Source: Gonium pectorale
Taxonomy: Eukaryota; Chlorophyta; Chlorophyceae; Chlamydomonadales; Volvocaceae
Direction of reading: 5' to 3'
Length of the DNA stretch: 64,000 bases
NCBI GenBank assembly: GCA_001584585.1
Contig: LSYV01000021.1
Coordinates: 906,333-970,332 of the forward strand
Shown: positions 34,407-46,200 of the stretch, one piece after another
How positions within the stretch are numbered: position 1 is the stretch's first letter
How the letters are laid out: each line of letters starts with the position of its first letter
Translations under genes and position numbers: made by a program
Notes under the pieces: model-generated
Databases searched by the model: none
The model's input: only the letters and a program-made list of their open reading frames with translations
Told to the model about the DNA's origin: nothing

Positions 34407-37400
34407 ATGATAACGCAATACCGCCAACGAGGTCAAAGAGAGAGTACTACGGTGGCCATTGCTCTTCTTATTATCGCTTTGGCAGGAGCGTGTGGCCGTA
34501 GTGTCAACATCTCCACTGGAAGAGGTTGGCGCCGGGCAGCGAACACACACAGCGGGCCACCTACCCTGGTGTATAGCTTTGCGGTCTGAGGCACGGCTAG
34601 CAAGGTCACACGTACCCTACCCACGCCCCCCTCATCCCACACATCCTCTCGCGCTCCTCCAACTCCGCACATACTCATCCAGGGCTTGCGCTAGCCGTCG
34701 CGGACCCGACGGTCGACACAGCGGTGGTGACGGCAGACATTGTGCTGCAAGCCATCGACTTTGATGGCCTGCCCTCGCCCATCCCGGTGGACCGCGACGT
34801 CACGCTGCTCGGCGGCTCCTCGCCCGGGGAGAGGCTCTTCATGGTCGACGCAAACTTTCAGAAATGGAAGGCGCGTGTGTGTGTTTGGTTCCGTACGGCC
34901 GGCGGCGGGGGCAAGGGCGGGGCAGCCGGGTTGGCGGGCGGCAAGGCTCTGGATGGTGGGCAGCGCACGTGCAAGGGATTGGGGGCATATCGGTCCGCAT
35001 TCTAAGCGTCGATTGCACTACGAGCCATTCGCGTCCTGCGTTGCTCTCTGCACCTCTGTAAGCTTCTACCCTGTCATTCATAGTGTTCAGGCCCTGCCCC
35101 CGCCTGGTCCATCCAACCCCATTTCCATGTCCCCCCGTGGCTTATCTACCCACCCTGCAGTTACGGCTTGGTTGGCGCGTGGTAATGACGTTAAAGCGGC
35201 TCGTCGGCTTGCGCCTCTTGGCAGGGTACGTGAAACATCATATGCTACAGGGATCTGCGCTGCAGTAGGTTACCCCTTACCCGTGCAGCACCCGCCTGCG
35301 GTGGCCCGAGCAGCAGCAGCAGCGTTGGGTGGCCCCTATGCGTTGCACATGCGAGTGCATCAAGACGCACATGTTCCGTGTGTATCGGGAGAGCGCATGT
35401 GGACAAAGCGTTATGAGCCGTTCCGTGTGTATCGGGGAGAGAGCATTCAGGCAAAGCGCTTTGTGCCGTGGTATGGGCGGCCCACGAACTGCTCCCTCGC
35501 TCGGTCCCTGCTTCCTGTCCCCTTCGATTCCCAACGAGCCCTACCCCCGCTTCATCCTGTAGGGATTGGAACATCTCTCCGGAAAACTTCATCCTCGCTC
35601 CCTCCCCAGACGGATCTGACGGTGTCCTGAGGACAGTCGACTGCTTCGGTGTACTTGGTGAGCCAAGGAGAAGCGCTGGCCTTGAACTCGGAACAACTTG
35701 TGTTTCTGACCCTGTTAGCTCTATCGCGCCAGCCTTCGCCCGCCGCGTGCTGACGTGGGTTGGGTATTTTTGTTCCCAGTCTGAACTGAAGTGTGAACGT
35801 GGCATAATACGGCCATGATAAGGCATAATACGGCAACGGGCAGCGCCGGCGCTGCGTCGCCTTGGCACGCCCGGGTGCCAAGCCTGTGTTTCTGCACGAC
35901 AACCCAAACCCCAGCAACCCCAGGTGCACGTTTGCAGTCAAGCATGGTAACGCACAGAGTGACCAAGTGGGCCCGTCCTCTGACTCCCTGCGCTCCATGG
36001 TGTGTGCTGTCCGCAGACGTCTGCTATCCCGCGGACATCCAGACGCTGGTGCGTGTCGCGCGTGGTTCTGGGCCCGGAGGATATCCGTACGGAAAGACAT
36101 GGATTGAATAAGACGCCACACATGGCGATTGGAGACAATCGTTGTGGGAACCCGCCCGTCCATCTGTGTGTCATACGTGACCAGCTGTCCAACCGTCCCT
36201 GCTACCTGCCGCCCCTTTTCAACCGTTTACGTGGCAGCTCACCACAAGCGTCACCCGACCTCCGTGGCTGCCGGGGCCATCACAGCTGGTGCAGCTAGGG
36301 CTGCCGCAACCCACGGATTGTGTGAACGTGAGCGATGTCGACATACCGCCGTCGGTCGTGCCGTTCGAGCGCCGCTGCTGGCCGCAGTACGGCGTGTTCA
36401 ACGACTTCGCGGGCGTCGTCACGACGGCGGCGAGCAGCCAGGAGCAAGTAAGTGTACGGCAGCGCGTTCATCGTACGGCATGCTGTGTGGCCAGCGCTCT
36501 GACCGTCGTCCTCATCAATATGCGCCGGAGCCCAGCAATAGTGGCGTACGCGTGGGATCTACCTCTGTCTGGACTGTTCCCCGATGCCCAGGGTTCCTTG
36601 GGGCGCGACCCGTTAACGCATACGTGTGAACCTGTCGTGCGCAGACGGCTGCCGAGGCTCAAGGCAAGATGAAGGTATGTGGGCGCGGGTGGCCTCAGGC
36701 GCAGGTCACGTTTTTAGCAAGCTCTCTGCCCATTGCCCAGCGTGTGTTTTCATTGGAGACGGGTCTGCGTCGACCGTTCACCCCGTCCACTTTGACGAAG
36801 CAGGGACGGGCGTTGAGTCGAGAAGCGCCACGTCTAAAGGTTCACGTTCCAATCCCCGCCGTCACAGAGGTACACGGGGTACGCCGCCCACATAATAAAC
36901 ACGATGTACGGCTGCAGAGTAGTCCTCCCCGACGACTGCCTGATCCAATACGGCGCACTGGGCTGTATGACTGCGTGGGTGGGAGGGGCGCTGCAGCCGT
37001 CGCCCCCGGCGCCAAGCGCGGCACTGCCGCCACCTATGCCGGTAGCGTCGGTCACCATCGGGACCGAGGACCGAGGCCGCGAGACGGCAGTGCCAATGGG
37101 AGCCATCATCGGCGGCGTTTTGGGGGGAGGTGGGTGTCCGGCGACGGACTGTTGCGTGCACGTCGAGGAAGCTGCCGTACCCATGACCCTCATGCCCATC
37201 TATGGTCTCAAGGGTCGGCCCAGCACTTCCAGTTAAGGCCACCTTCACTTCTTCAGCCCTTCAGCTGCCGTCGTCGCTGCCGCCAATCACCTGTGGTCCC
37301 GACCGCCTGTACCCCGCAGGCCTGGCGCTGGCAGCTGTGGCGGTCCTGCTCCTCTGGCACCGCCGTCGTCTGCGCATGGTGGCGCGGGATCGCCGGCCCC

Positions 37401-40400
37401 CCAAGGGCAGCGTGGCTGGTTCCCATGGCGCCGACGGGTCGCTGGACATGAACCCGTCGATAGGCTCCTCTGGCCCCCCGGAGTCCACAAATCTCTCCGA
37501 GATCCGTCGAGAAGCCGCATCCGTTGCTGGGTGTGTGTGCGCGCGTCCGTACGTTCGTAAATGGCTTGGGGTGTGGAGCCGCCCATTTCAAGGTGCCTGT
37601 ACACACATGCCCATGAGCTGACCTGCAAACGACCCGTTGGAGGCTATGTGTCCACACGTGTGCGCGCCATCACGGCAAGATCGAGTAGTGTTTCATTGTG
37701 TATCCATGGTTGTGTGCGGGCCGTCGTGTTGCCACGGTGGCAGATTTCGTCTGCAGGGCTTGGGCACCACAGGTTTACGAAACCAACTGACAAGACCGGC
37801 GCCGTACCTGCCGTACATTACACACATGCATGCCACCCGGCCTCTTGCTCTGAGCCTGCCCGTGCTCGCTCCGCCAGGCCGGAGGACGTCACGGTCAAGC
37901 TGCACTCACCGTCTCCGACCACCTTGGGACCCAGCTCGGGAGCGACACCGGACTCAGGTGAAGGCCCGGCGCCCGCGTAATAATTAACGGCGCTGCATTG
38001 TTCGGAAGGGCGGCTTCACCCTAAGAGCCCAACACGACGTTTGACTCATCGTCATGTATGTCTGGCGACGGCAGGCCCCCCCTTCGGTAGCGCAATGCTA
38101 ACCACTTCCCTGGCAGAAAACCGGTTCACATCTTCGCACTTGTACGACACTCTGTCCGTACGGCATATGTCCAGTGTCGTAGCGTCTCGATGTCCTGAAC
38201 GACACTGTTGGAAGAGTAACACGTCGCACTCATCGTCGCCCTTTTTCGGTGTGCGACAGGTGCACACGGCAGTACTCCTTCCAGGACAGACACGGCTGTC
38301 CGTGCTTCCCGACATCCCAGGGTTTTCGCCATGCCTTACTGAAGCTGCAGCTGTCCCGTTTCCTGCCTGCTGCAGGGAACACAGGCGTGCCGTGCAGCAC
38401 CGCTGTGCCCAAACATGCGCTGCCACAGGGCAGCGGCGCGCCCTCGCACGACCCCTTTGCGGTCGTCACGCCGCTCACGCCGCCTCGCCCCGACGTGCGC
38501 CTTGACGCGCGGCCGGGTCACGAGGTGACCCTCCTGCCCACGGTGCTGGGCAAGGGCGGGTTCGGGCGCGTGGTGGAGGGGATGTACGAGGGTCAGACCG
38601 TGGCGGTGAAGCTCATCCTGGACGACTCGCTGGACGCCTGGGGGCTGCCCGTCGCTGCCAATTATTGCTCCAAAGCAGATGACAAGAAAGCCGCCCCTGA
38701 CAGCAAAGTGGCTTGCCCAGGCAACAAGGAGTCGCGGGAGAGTGCGCTGTCGGAGCTGTCGGCAAGCCTGGCCCAGGAGGTTGCGGTGCTGGGCCGCTGC
38801 CGGCATCCCAACATCTTGACGCTGATAGCGGCCTGCCTCCAGCCGCCTCGGCTGTGCCTGGTGATGGAGCGCATGGAGACCAGCCTGGATAAGCTGCTGT
38901 ACGGCAGGCCGGGCGTGCTGCTGCCCATGGAGCAGGTGGGAGGGTGCACGGCGGATACGGCGGATACGGGGCTGCTGACAGTTGGGACTGTCGCCACATA
39001 GGGGACCAGAGCGTGTTTCTTGTGCGGGAGGCCGCAAGCGTGCTGCGGCCTTTCACACAGGCCAACTAGCCTCACTGCTCTGCCTCAAGCCCCGCGCCTC
39101 CCCGTCCCCTCCCTCCCGTCCCCTCCCTCCCTCCCGGCCCCTCCCTGCCTTACCCCCCACCCCAGGTCCTGTCCATCGCGCTGGACGTGGCCCGCGGCCT
39201 CGAGTACCTGCACCCCACCGTGCTGCACCGCGACCTCAAGCCGGGGTGAGGACAGATGGGGCCTCGCTCAATGTGGGTAATGGCGTCCAGACTCAACCCA
39301 TACGTGCGCGCGTACTATGCCTAAACCGCTTGCGCTCAGTTTCCAATGGCTCAGGTCGTTGCGGACATCTTGCGCGCCAGCTGATATAACGAGTCCGTGT
39401 TCATGCGTACAGGAACGTGCTACTTAACGGCGTCGGCACGGACAAGCTGGTTGCAAAGCTAGCGGTGCGTGTCCCTCCATGGGTCTGCCACATACTTTAT
39501 CTTATCTGATCTTCAGCAGCAAGCTTCATCGTTCTATACAGTGCACGTGCTCTCTGTAACCGCCGATGAAGGTAGTCTTTCTGCCAAGGAGCCCCTGCCC
39601 GCATTCCTGCAGGACTTCGGGCTGTCGCGGCTGCGCTTCACGGTCGTCGCTTTCACAGCCAACCCGGAGGTCGGGACGCCTGAGTACATGGCGCCAGGTG
39701 CGTCGCGGGGTAGCGAATCTGTGGTTTCCGGCTGGTGGAGGTTAAATCGGTAGATGGCCTGCATCTGGTCGGGCCTGCATGTGGACGGGCTTGGATTGTA
39801 AGAGTGAACAGCCGACCGTGTATTTGGGTCTCGTGACGCCATTGCCCTCTGTGGTTCTGGTTGCTCCGTTCTTCTTCCGTGAATGCTGTTGCGGCCGTCC
39901 TCAGTTGGGGTAGGCACGCAAGGCATATCCAACGCCACGACAACTTGGCGTGCGAAGCTAACGATTTGGGTCAGGGTTTGGAGGCGGCAATGATCTCGCC
40001 CTGTACCCGCTACCCCATCCCATAGAGCTCTACTCACCAGACAACAGTGCAGTCAGTGACAAGGTGGACGGTAAGCGGCAGTGCTGGGTTGCTGCGTACG
40101 TCGCGAAAGGGGCTTACATGAAAGCGCTGCGCAGACCTTGCCGGTTGCGGTTATACTCGCCTGTCTTTTCCACCGCTCGCGATGTGCGTCTGGAGTGTAC
40201 GGCATACGTGTGTCGCATCACCGACTCCATAGCGAAGGTGGCGCGTGACAAGCAAGAGAGTGGCTTTGGCAGCAGGTCGCCAAGAGGCGTGCCAGTGATT
40301 GTGTTTTGAACCCCACCACATAATCTCGCCATAATGGGTTGTTGGGCTGCCGGCTAGAATGCCAGAATGCTCGACTGCTCGATGTTTTGCCTCGACTCGC

Positions 40401-41598
40401 TCGCCTACCTCGCCTAGTCTGTTTGCAGCCTGTCCACAAGCACGCACATTCGCATGACGGAACACAATCTCGCCAATCTCCCTTGCCCCTGGCCGCCCGA
40501 ACAAACCACAGTGTACGCGTTTGGCGTGCTGCTGTGGGCCATGCTGTCTGGGCAGCGACCCTGGGCGGTAAGTGTCGCGGTTATGGGGTTGAAGCAGGAT
40601 GGTTGATTTGGAAAAGCGTTGAGGCTCATACGTCCAGGCAACGCGGGTTGTCACATATGTGTCTCTTAGGGCTGGTCTGCTCCTCTTGTGTCCAAGCAAG
40701 GAAGAATGAGTTGCGGAGCCCGTTATGTTCCGCTGTTATCCCCTGTCGCTCGTTCTTTGCATCACAATGCCCCAAACGTCTTATTCCCAACTCAGGGGTT
40801 GGAAATGGTGGCAATCGCAGTCAGGTAGGTTTCTGCGGTTAGCGGTTTTCTGTTGCAACAAAGGTTTGGGGCAAGTCCATGTTGATGCCAAGATGGGTCG
40901 GTATCATGTTTCTGGATTGCTGCACATAAATCTACACCCGTCGCTTCTCGGCGGTCTGTCCCTCCTCAGGGTGCACCTTCTGAAGCAGCGGCCGCCGGTC
41001 GAAGCCGTGCCCCCCGAGCGCTTCCCGCGCAAGCTGCAGCGCCTGATTCTTGCGTGCTGGGACCAGATTCCCGACCGACGGCCCGCGGCCTCGGAGCTGG
41101 TCAAAGACCTTCTGCTCGTACAACACGAGGTACGGCATGCACGGTCATCGGAGACCAAAAGGAGATCAGGCACGGTTTTCAGTCACGGATATCCCGCCCT
41201 GTCCACGCATGGGTGAATCGGTATCGACCGTGAACAGAGGGCCAGGAATTTCAACGGACTGCAGCTGCGAAGGCTTTCGTTGCCTTTACATATTGCCAGT
41301 AAAAAATCTACGGCGTCTCTGATACTGCATGCGCGTGTGGCGTGTGCGTGCCCTCCCAATTCGTCCCTTACATCGTTCTAGACAACGCGCAGCTGTTCGA
41401 ATCCGAGTCCAGTCCGCTCGCTAGCGTTACTTTCTGCCCCTTCAGGATCCCCTGCCTTCGTGTACCCGGCCCCCACCCCTCGCGCCCCGCCCCGTCCCCC
41501 GACCGGCCCGTCTGCGGCTGCCGCCTCGCCTGCCCGCCCGCCCTTTTCAGCTGGAGCTCGCTTCGGGTGTGGGCCAGACTGGTGCGGACGCCGAATGA
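34407..41598 (+). CDS. TKL kinase B: single-pass membrane receptor-like protein kinase
   Basis: Nineteen exons in phase: 34407-34524, 34683-34870, 35161-35225, 35563-35657, 36017-36048, 36238-36447, 36645-36674, 36868-37129, 37320-37530, 37878-37957, 38376-38935, 39166-39245, 39413-39464, 39613-39697, 40026-40070, 40512-40567, 40796-40824, 40970-41129, 41551-41598; 801 residues. Signal sequence at residues ~15-32 (VAIALLIIALAGACG), extracellular region to ~320 (VTADIVLQAIDFDGLPSPI; YGCRVVLPDDCLIQYGALGC), membrane helix ~322-346, kinase ~482-787 with GKGGFGRV, VAVKLI (Lys ~509), HRDLKP, DFGLSR (~662), GTPEYMAPELY, VYAFGVLLWAMLSGQRPW and RRPAASEL. It looks catalytically complete. It is the head-to-head partner of A and shares its exon 2 GC donor (AAG|GCGCGT). 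The short last exon (ending GVGQTGADAE) is conserved with A and C, which supports splicing out of exon 18 rather than read-through to 41216. A TGTAA lies at 41721. Confidence 0.88.
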
Positions 41599-44344
41599 CT
41601 TGGTTGCGGCTCGCGTACGTTAAGGGCGTGGTGGTTGGGGTCGCGGGGTGCATTTCTATCCGCTTTCACACTGCATGCTTTGAGGCGCTTATTAGCGCGT
41701 CAATCTTGTGCACACGCAGGTGTAATTGGTTCGATTACCATGAAGCAATGTGGCATAGAGGTTTGGAGGGCTGCTTTTTGGGCCTCCGTTTGCTGGACAA
41801 GTTCGCTAGTTGTAGGAACTTCACGAGGGAGGCCGTACCAAGGTTGGTACAGCAGTAATGTGAGCACCGTGTGGCTCTCACAGACCCGCCGTGCATGCGG
41901 CGTTCGGGGGAGGTGAGCTGGCCAGTGGAGCTAGGGAGCGGACATTCGGCAATGTGATGTGTGTGTAGTGAGCTTGGGAGGGTCAGCGCATTGTTTCGTG
42001 ACAACTAGGCACAGGATGTAGGTGCCAGCCGTAAGCAGGACTTCGTGTGCATACGGTGACTAGGGCGGCATCTATGAGGCAGGTTGCTGCTGGGAGGCTG
42101 GGAGCTTGGCGGCCACGGAAGTATTGACACCGATCCCACATCCGCACGCAGTAAAAGTCAATGCTTCACGCGCATCGCGCTGGGCGCCTCTTGTCTGCCC
42201 CGCCATGTCGGTATTGCTAATCATGCCAGCTTTTGGTTCTGTGTGCAATTATGATATGAGCACCATTTGTGGCCTGTGTCTGGGGTCTGGGGTGCTGCAG
42301 TGCTTGCTGATGCGGCCGGTTGCTCCAGTCATCCCATGTGCTCGGACACGCGGCGCGCACTTTCACTAATATCGGGTACCGTGCTCGTGCTTGAGCCACG
42401 GCGCAACACATTGGCCCTGGTCGGCGATTCTCCACATGAACTGATCATGCGATTCGGTACCCATAAGCAAAGCGACAATGGGTGTCTCTGCCCCGGTTTG
42501 ATTGGGGTGGGGCTCTCCCCAGCGAAGGCCGCAAGGATAGGTCCTGTATCCTGCGGGCGGCGCATAGAGATGGGCGCTGTTCGAAGACGGCCCAAATGAG
42601 AACTGCCATCACTGCCTGGCTGCGTGGACATCCCTGGCGGCGCGAAGATCCCTGTTGGCAGAGGGTTTTTCCCCCTGACGGCTCTGTTAGTTTATCGGCC
42701 AGATTTCCTGGGGTGTCCCCGTCCCCGCCACGGGTTCCATCGTCCGGCGTTTGACACCGTATGAGACGCCCTCATAGCCTTCTGCTTCGGCCTAAACAAG
42801 ATCTTTAACGTTGCTGGTATGGCCAGGCCGTTGGCATAGGCTTGAATGGGATATGGGGATTATCACACGTTGCAGAACCAAGGGATTGGGTCTGGGGGCT
42901 TCGCAATTGTGTATCCAGGGAATAGGGACAGCTGGATTGGGGTGTGATCAACTGATGAATGGGAGTAGTCCGTTGGGGATCGCGAGGAGCTGTTGAGTGA
43001 ATGAGTTGTGAATGGATGGGCGGTGCTGGAGGATGCGGACATTGGCATGAACATGATCGATGTTTGGAATAACGGTGATGCGGGCGCGCGGGCATATAGA
43101 TTGCAGAGTAGGTCGTACAGCTGGGCCTCCTGGATATGCGGTCCGTCGAATGCCGCTGCCCATATCGCCCATTGCTGTTGCCGCTACGGTCGGTTGGTGA
43201 CACGGGCTTGGTGAAAATCATCAATCCGGTGGCAGAGAACAATGTCGGCTGAGCACCTGTATTGCTGCCACCAACTCCTGTACGACCTGGATCCTAGCTG
43301 GGGAGTGTCCCGGTACTCATGATAGCGTGTGAGGGGTGGGTGCAAAGGCGCAGTGAGTGGCTTTGGACGGTAGCTTAGGGCTAGCCACGCGTTTGGCTGG
43401 GCGTGTCCCGCAGACATTGGGCGCGTCTTACAGGTATGGCGGTGGTCGTGGTGGCCATCACAATTCCGGTAGCAGGACAAAATGCAGGCTGCGGATCTGC
43501 GGTCTCACCAAAACCAGTCCATTAGAGGTGAAATAAAACCGTGTTTTTGAGCACGTGTGTCACCAGTCGACCGTAGCGATACGGTATAAGTGACCTGGAC
43601 CTCGGCGCGCGGCTTCCCAAAGATCTATGCATTCATGATGCGGCCTTGTGCACTGATAAGCCAATGCATACACCTTACCCGCGCTTACGTACCAAGAAGT
43701 CGGCAATCTCTCTGGCGCAGCAGCCTGATGCATCTGTGAGCGAGGATGCGTGCCTGATTATCTTTCCGTGCCGTACGACCGCTACCGAGAAGCTGCAAGA
43801 GTGACCTGGGTGGAATCCGCGTGCATACCACGGGCTGCGTGCGGCGGGAGGATGTGTGATTCTTTCTGTGCAGGTTGGTCTTTGTTCTTACATTATGAAG
43901 CGGTGTGCGGGCGCGTGCGTAACGTACCTAGTGCGTAGGACGGATGGAGGGCCGGCGAACCAATTTGGTGCGTGCCAGCTGCAAGGGCCGGAGTAAGGTA
44001 CTGCTTCCGGTTCAAACGGGCAGCTCACCATGCATGAATGGGCAAGCCCCCCCTGCAGGTGCAGGCAGGGGAGGCCTGGGTGCAGGTTCTGCCCTTCCGC
44101 GCAGCAGGTTCTTACGCACTTGAGCATTGCCCCCTAACCCCATACCGTGCGTTGAAGGGGTCCGGGAAACAAGCATCCGTAAGGGGTGCGCGCGCGCGAG
44201 CGGAGCGTTGGCAATAATCTACATTCAGTGCAGCTGGGCAGGGCTGGGCCCGTCTGCTATGTGCAAAATCTCCCACGCACGTGAAGACTTCAAAAAAGAA
44301 AACAAAAACTTCAAAGGATACTTCCGGCAAGCTCCCCCCCCCCC
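41599..44344. other. Intergenic region, no gene recognised
   Basis: Begins with the 3' UTR of kinase B. No exon with the local codon bias and no homology to the kinase family was found. Two imperfect copies of a block containing ATCA-AATTCCGGT (about 43216-43250 and 43455-43490) are the only internal similarity noticed. The region ends at a C-homopolymer where pseudogene D breaks off. Confidence 0.5.
41721..41725 (+). promoter_or_regulatory. Candidate polyadenylation signal TGTAA
   Basis: TGTAA 123 bases after the inferred stop of kinase B. Confidence 0.45.
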
Positions 44345-45289
44345 GGCGCCATGGGAATCAGCCACGCCGCCTTTGGTGGGCCGGCGTTCGCGCGCTGTCA
44401 TGCGCCGCCGATGGCGGTGCCAGAGGAGCAGCAACGCTACAGCTGCCACCGCCAGGCCTGCGGGGTGCAACAGCACTGAAGGGCGGATGATGAAGACTTC
44501 AGTAAGAAGTGCCCGGACAATCCTCGGGGTCATTCTCACCGCAATGCAGCAGGTTCATCTCGTCCACACAAACGCCCGTCCCCGGCGTGGGGACACGCAC
44601 CTCCCCCCACAGCACCGCCGACGATGGCTCCCATTGGCGCCGCCGTCTCACAGACTCGGTCCTCGGTCCCGACGGTGACCGACGCTACCGGCATAGGTGG
44701 CGGCAGCGAGGCTAGCTGCTCGGGCGGGGACTGGGCTACACAGTCAACGCACACCTGCGTTACCAGGTTGTATACAACAGGGCCGACTGAAGACGTGGCC
44801 TGCGCCCACCGTCACCCGATTGTCTACCTTGGCCCTTGGTCATGCCTTGGGCCTCGGCAGCCGTTTGCGCGAGGAGTGCGTTTAGGCGCCGCACGCCATC
44901 AACATGGAGAGGAGGGGCCACCGGGCACTCAAAATCCAGGGGTCCCATACGAATGTCATTCGTGCTGAGCTCAGCATCCCATAATTGGAGCAATCCAGAT
45001 ACAGGGCGTCTCCCGTGCAAGCTGCGCGTCTTGGGCGCCGGTGCGGCCTTTGACCGCCAAATAGCCTTCCGGGTGCGTGAGCGCTCGATCAGTGAGGTAA
45101 ATGCCGTACATTGCGCAAAACAACAGCAGCGCCGCACTCACTTGTTCCTGGTTGCTTGCCGCCGTCGTGACGACGGCTGCACAGTCTGTAATCAAGCCTT
45201 ATTGCGGCCAGCAGCGGCATTCAAACGGCACTATACATCGACAGCGGTGCATCGGCATTGCTCGAGTTGCCGCAGTCCGCGGGTTGCAG

Positions 45290-45406
45290 GAAAAAAGAGA
45301 GAACCAGAAACGGGGAAGGCAGCCTCTACGGACATACACACCAGAGGGTGTGATGTTTCCAGCAGGGCGCCGAGTACAGGGCATGGCGGGCGAGGTATAC
45401 GAGCAG
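45290..45406 (-). mobile_element. Dispersed repeat R1 inserted in exon 6 of pseudogene D
   Basis: Exon 6 homology stops at 45289 and resumes at about 45407. The inserted block, read on the minus strand, runs from CTGCTCGTATACCTCGCCCG through GGTGTGTATGTCCGTAGAGG to a T-run (TTCTCTCTTTTTTCC). GCAG occurs at both borders (45286-45289 and 45403-45406) and may be a 4-base target duplication. No terminal inverted repeat and no coding capacity; probably a SINE- or MITE-sized non-autonomous element. Confidence 0.72.
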
Positions 45407-45627
45407 AAGCCCCAGCTGCACCAGCTGTGCCGGCCCCGGCAGCCACTGCGGCCGGTCGATGCTTGTGGTGAGCTGCCACGGCAAAGGATGCAAAGGGGCG
45501 GCAGGCATTAGGGACGACAGGTGGTGGCAGTACGCATTAGCAGAGCCGGCAGCTGGCAGGGATGGCTGATGGACCCGTGAGACAGATGGCACGCCCAACA
45601 TGACGGACAGGCGTAGGCGTATAATCG

Positions 45628-45885
45628 TATCAGTATGTTTTGCCCTATTGGCCCGAACGCTCTCACCCGGCTCCCCCCTGGAGCACCGCTCTCCCCTGGA
45701 GCGCGGACCGGAGCGCCGCTATCATAACTGCTTTCCGTGGGCTTCGAATGCACACTCGGGGCCGAATGAAATTCATGCCACATTGTGCAATCTCTCGCTA
45801 TCCTATCGGTGTGCGGACTATCGCTCCAGGGGTGCGCCGGCCCACTGGTGAAGTTCAGGTTTACTGTATGGTTTGCCCTACTCAG
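45628..45885. mobile_element. 258-base insertion in intron 5 of pseudogene D
   Basis: Relative to intron 5 of kinase A (junction at 32156/32157), D carries an extra block here. Its ends share the imperfect direct repeat GTATGTTTTGCCCTA / GTATGGTTTGCCCTA. No coding capacity seen. It could equally be a deletion in A. Confidence 0.5.
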
Positions 45886-46200
45886 TATACATGCACTGCC
45901 CTACTACGTATCTGCGGTTGGCACCATGGCGATCGTGTCCTGCTGGCACCAGGCTGTTGTCCGCATGACCCTCGGCCTGGGTCGCTCTGGGTCGGCGGCA
46001 GGGCTGTATGTGTCCCCCCGGGACAGGCCACATCGAGGATCGGACGTACACAGGTTACGCAGCCCGTGCGCTACCCTGGCGTGCCCTGCGTGCACTACTG
46101 GCGCCTTGCCTCCTCGCGCCGGCCCCGAGAGCCCAACACGCAGAAACGCGAAGCGCACCATTGTCTGAATCGCGATTCCGATCGGCAGACAATAGCCGAG

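Larger units (their letters stand above)
44345..46200 (-). pseudogene. TKL kinase D: truncated, broken copy lacking the kinase domain
   Basis: Minus-strand remnants match exons 9 to 5 of kinase A: exon 9 at about 44457-44345 (membrane part GLAVAAVALLLLWHRHRRR), exon 8 second half ending at 44601 (SLPPPMPVASVTVGTEDR), exon 7 near 44864-44829, exon 6 at 45472-45142, and exon 5 near 46195-46158. Intron 5 sequence (45886-46140) is nearly identical to intron 5 of A (32157-32400), so the duplication is fairly young. Breaks: exon 9 stops in a poly-C/G tract; the first half of exon 8 is deleted and joined to upstream intron sequence; the exon 7 acceptor reads CAA instead of CAG; exon 6 is split by repeat R1 and is 121 bases longer than in A-C; exon 5 is degenerate. 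Exons 1-4 and the whole kinase domain are missing. It cannot encode a working receptor. Confidence 0.85.

Noticed and set aside
41130..41216. Read-through end of kinase B at 41216 (and equivalents in A at 27021 and C at 55924)
   Set aside because: The read-through tails share no similarity among copies, whereas a spliced last exon (41551, 26814, 56643) gives related C-termini in all three.
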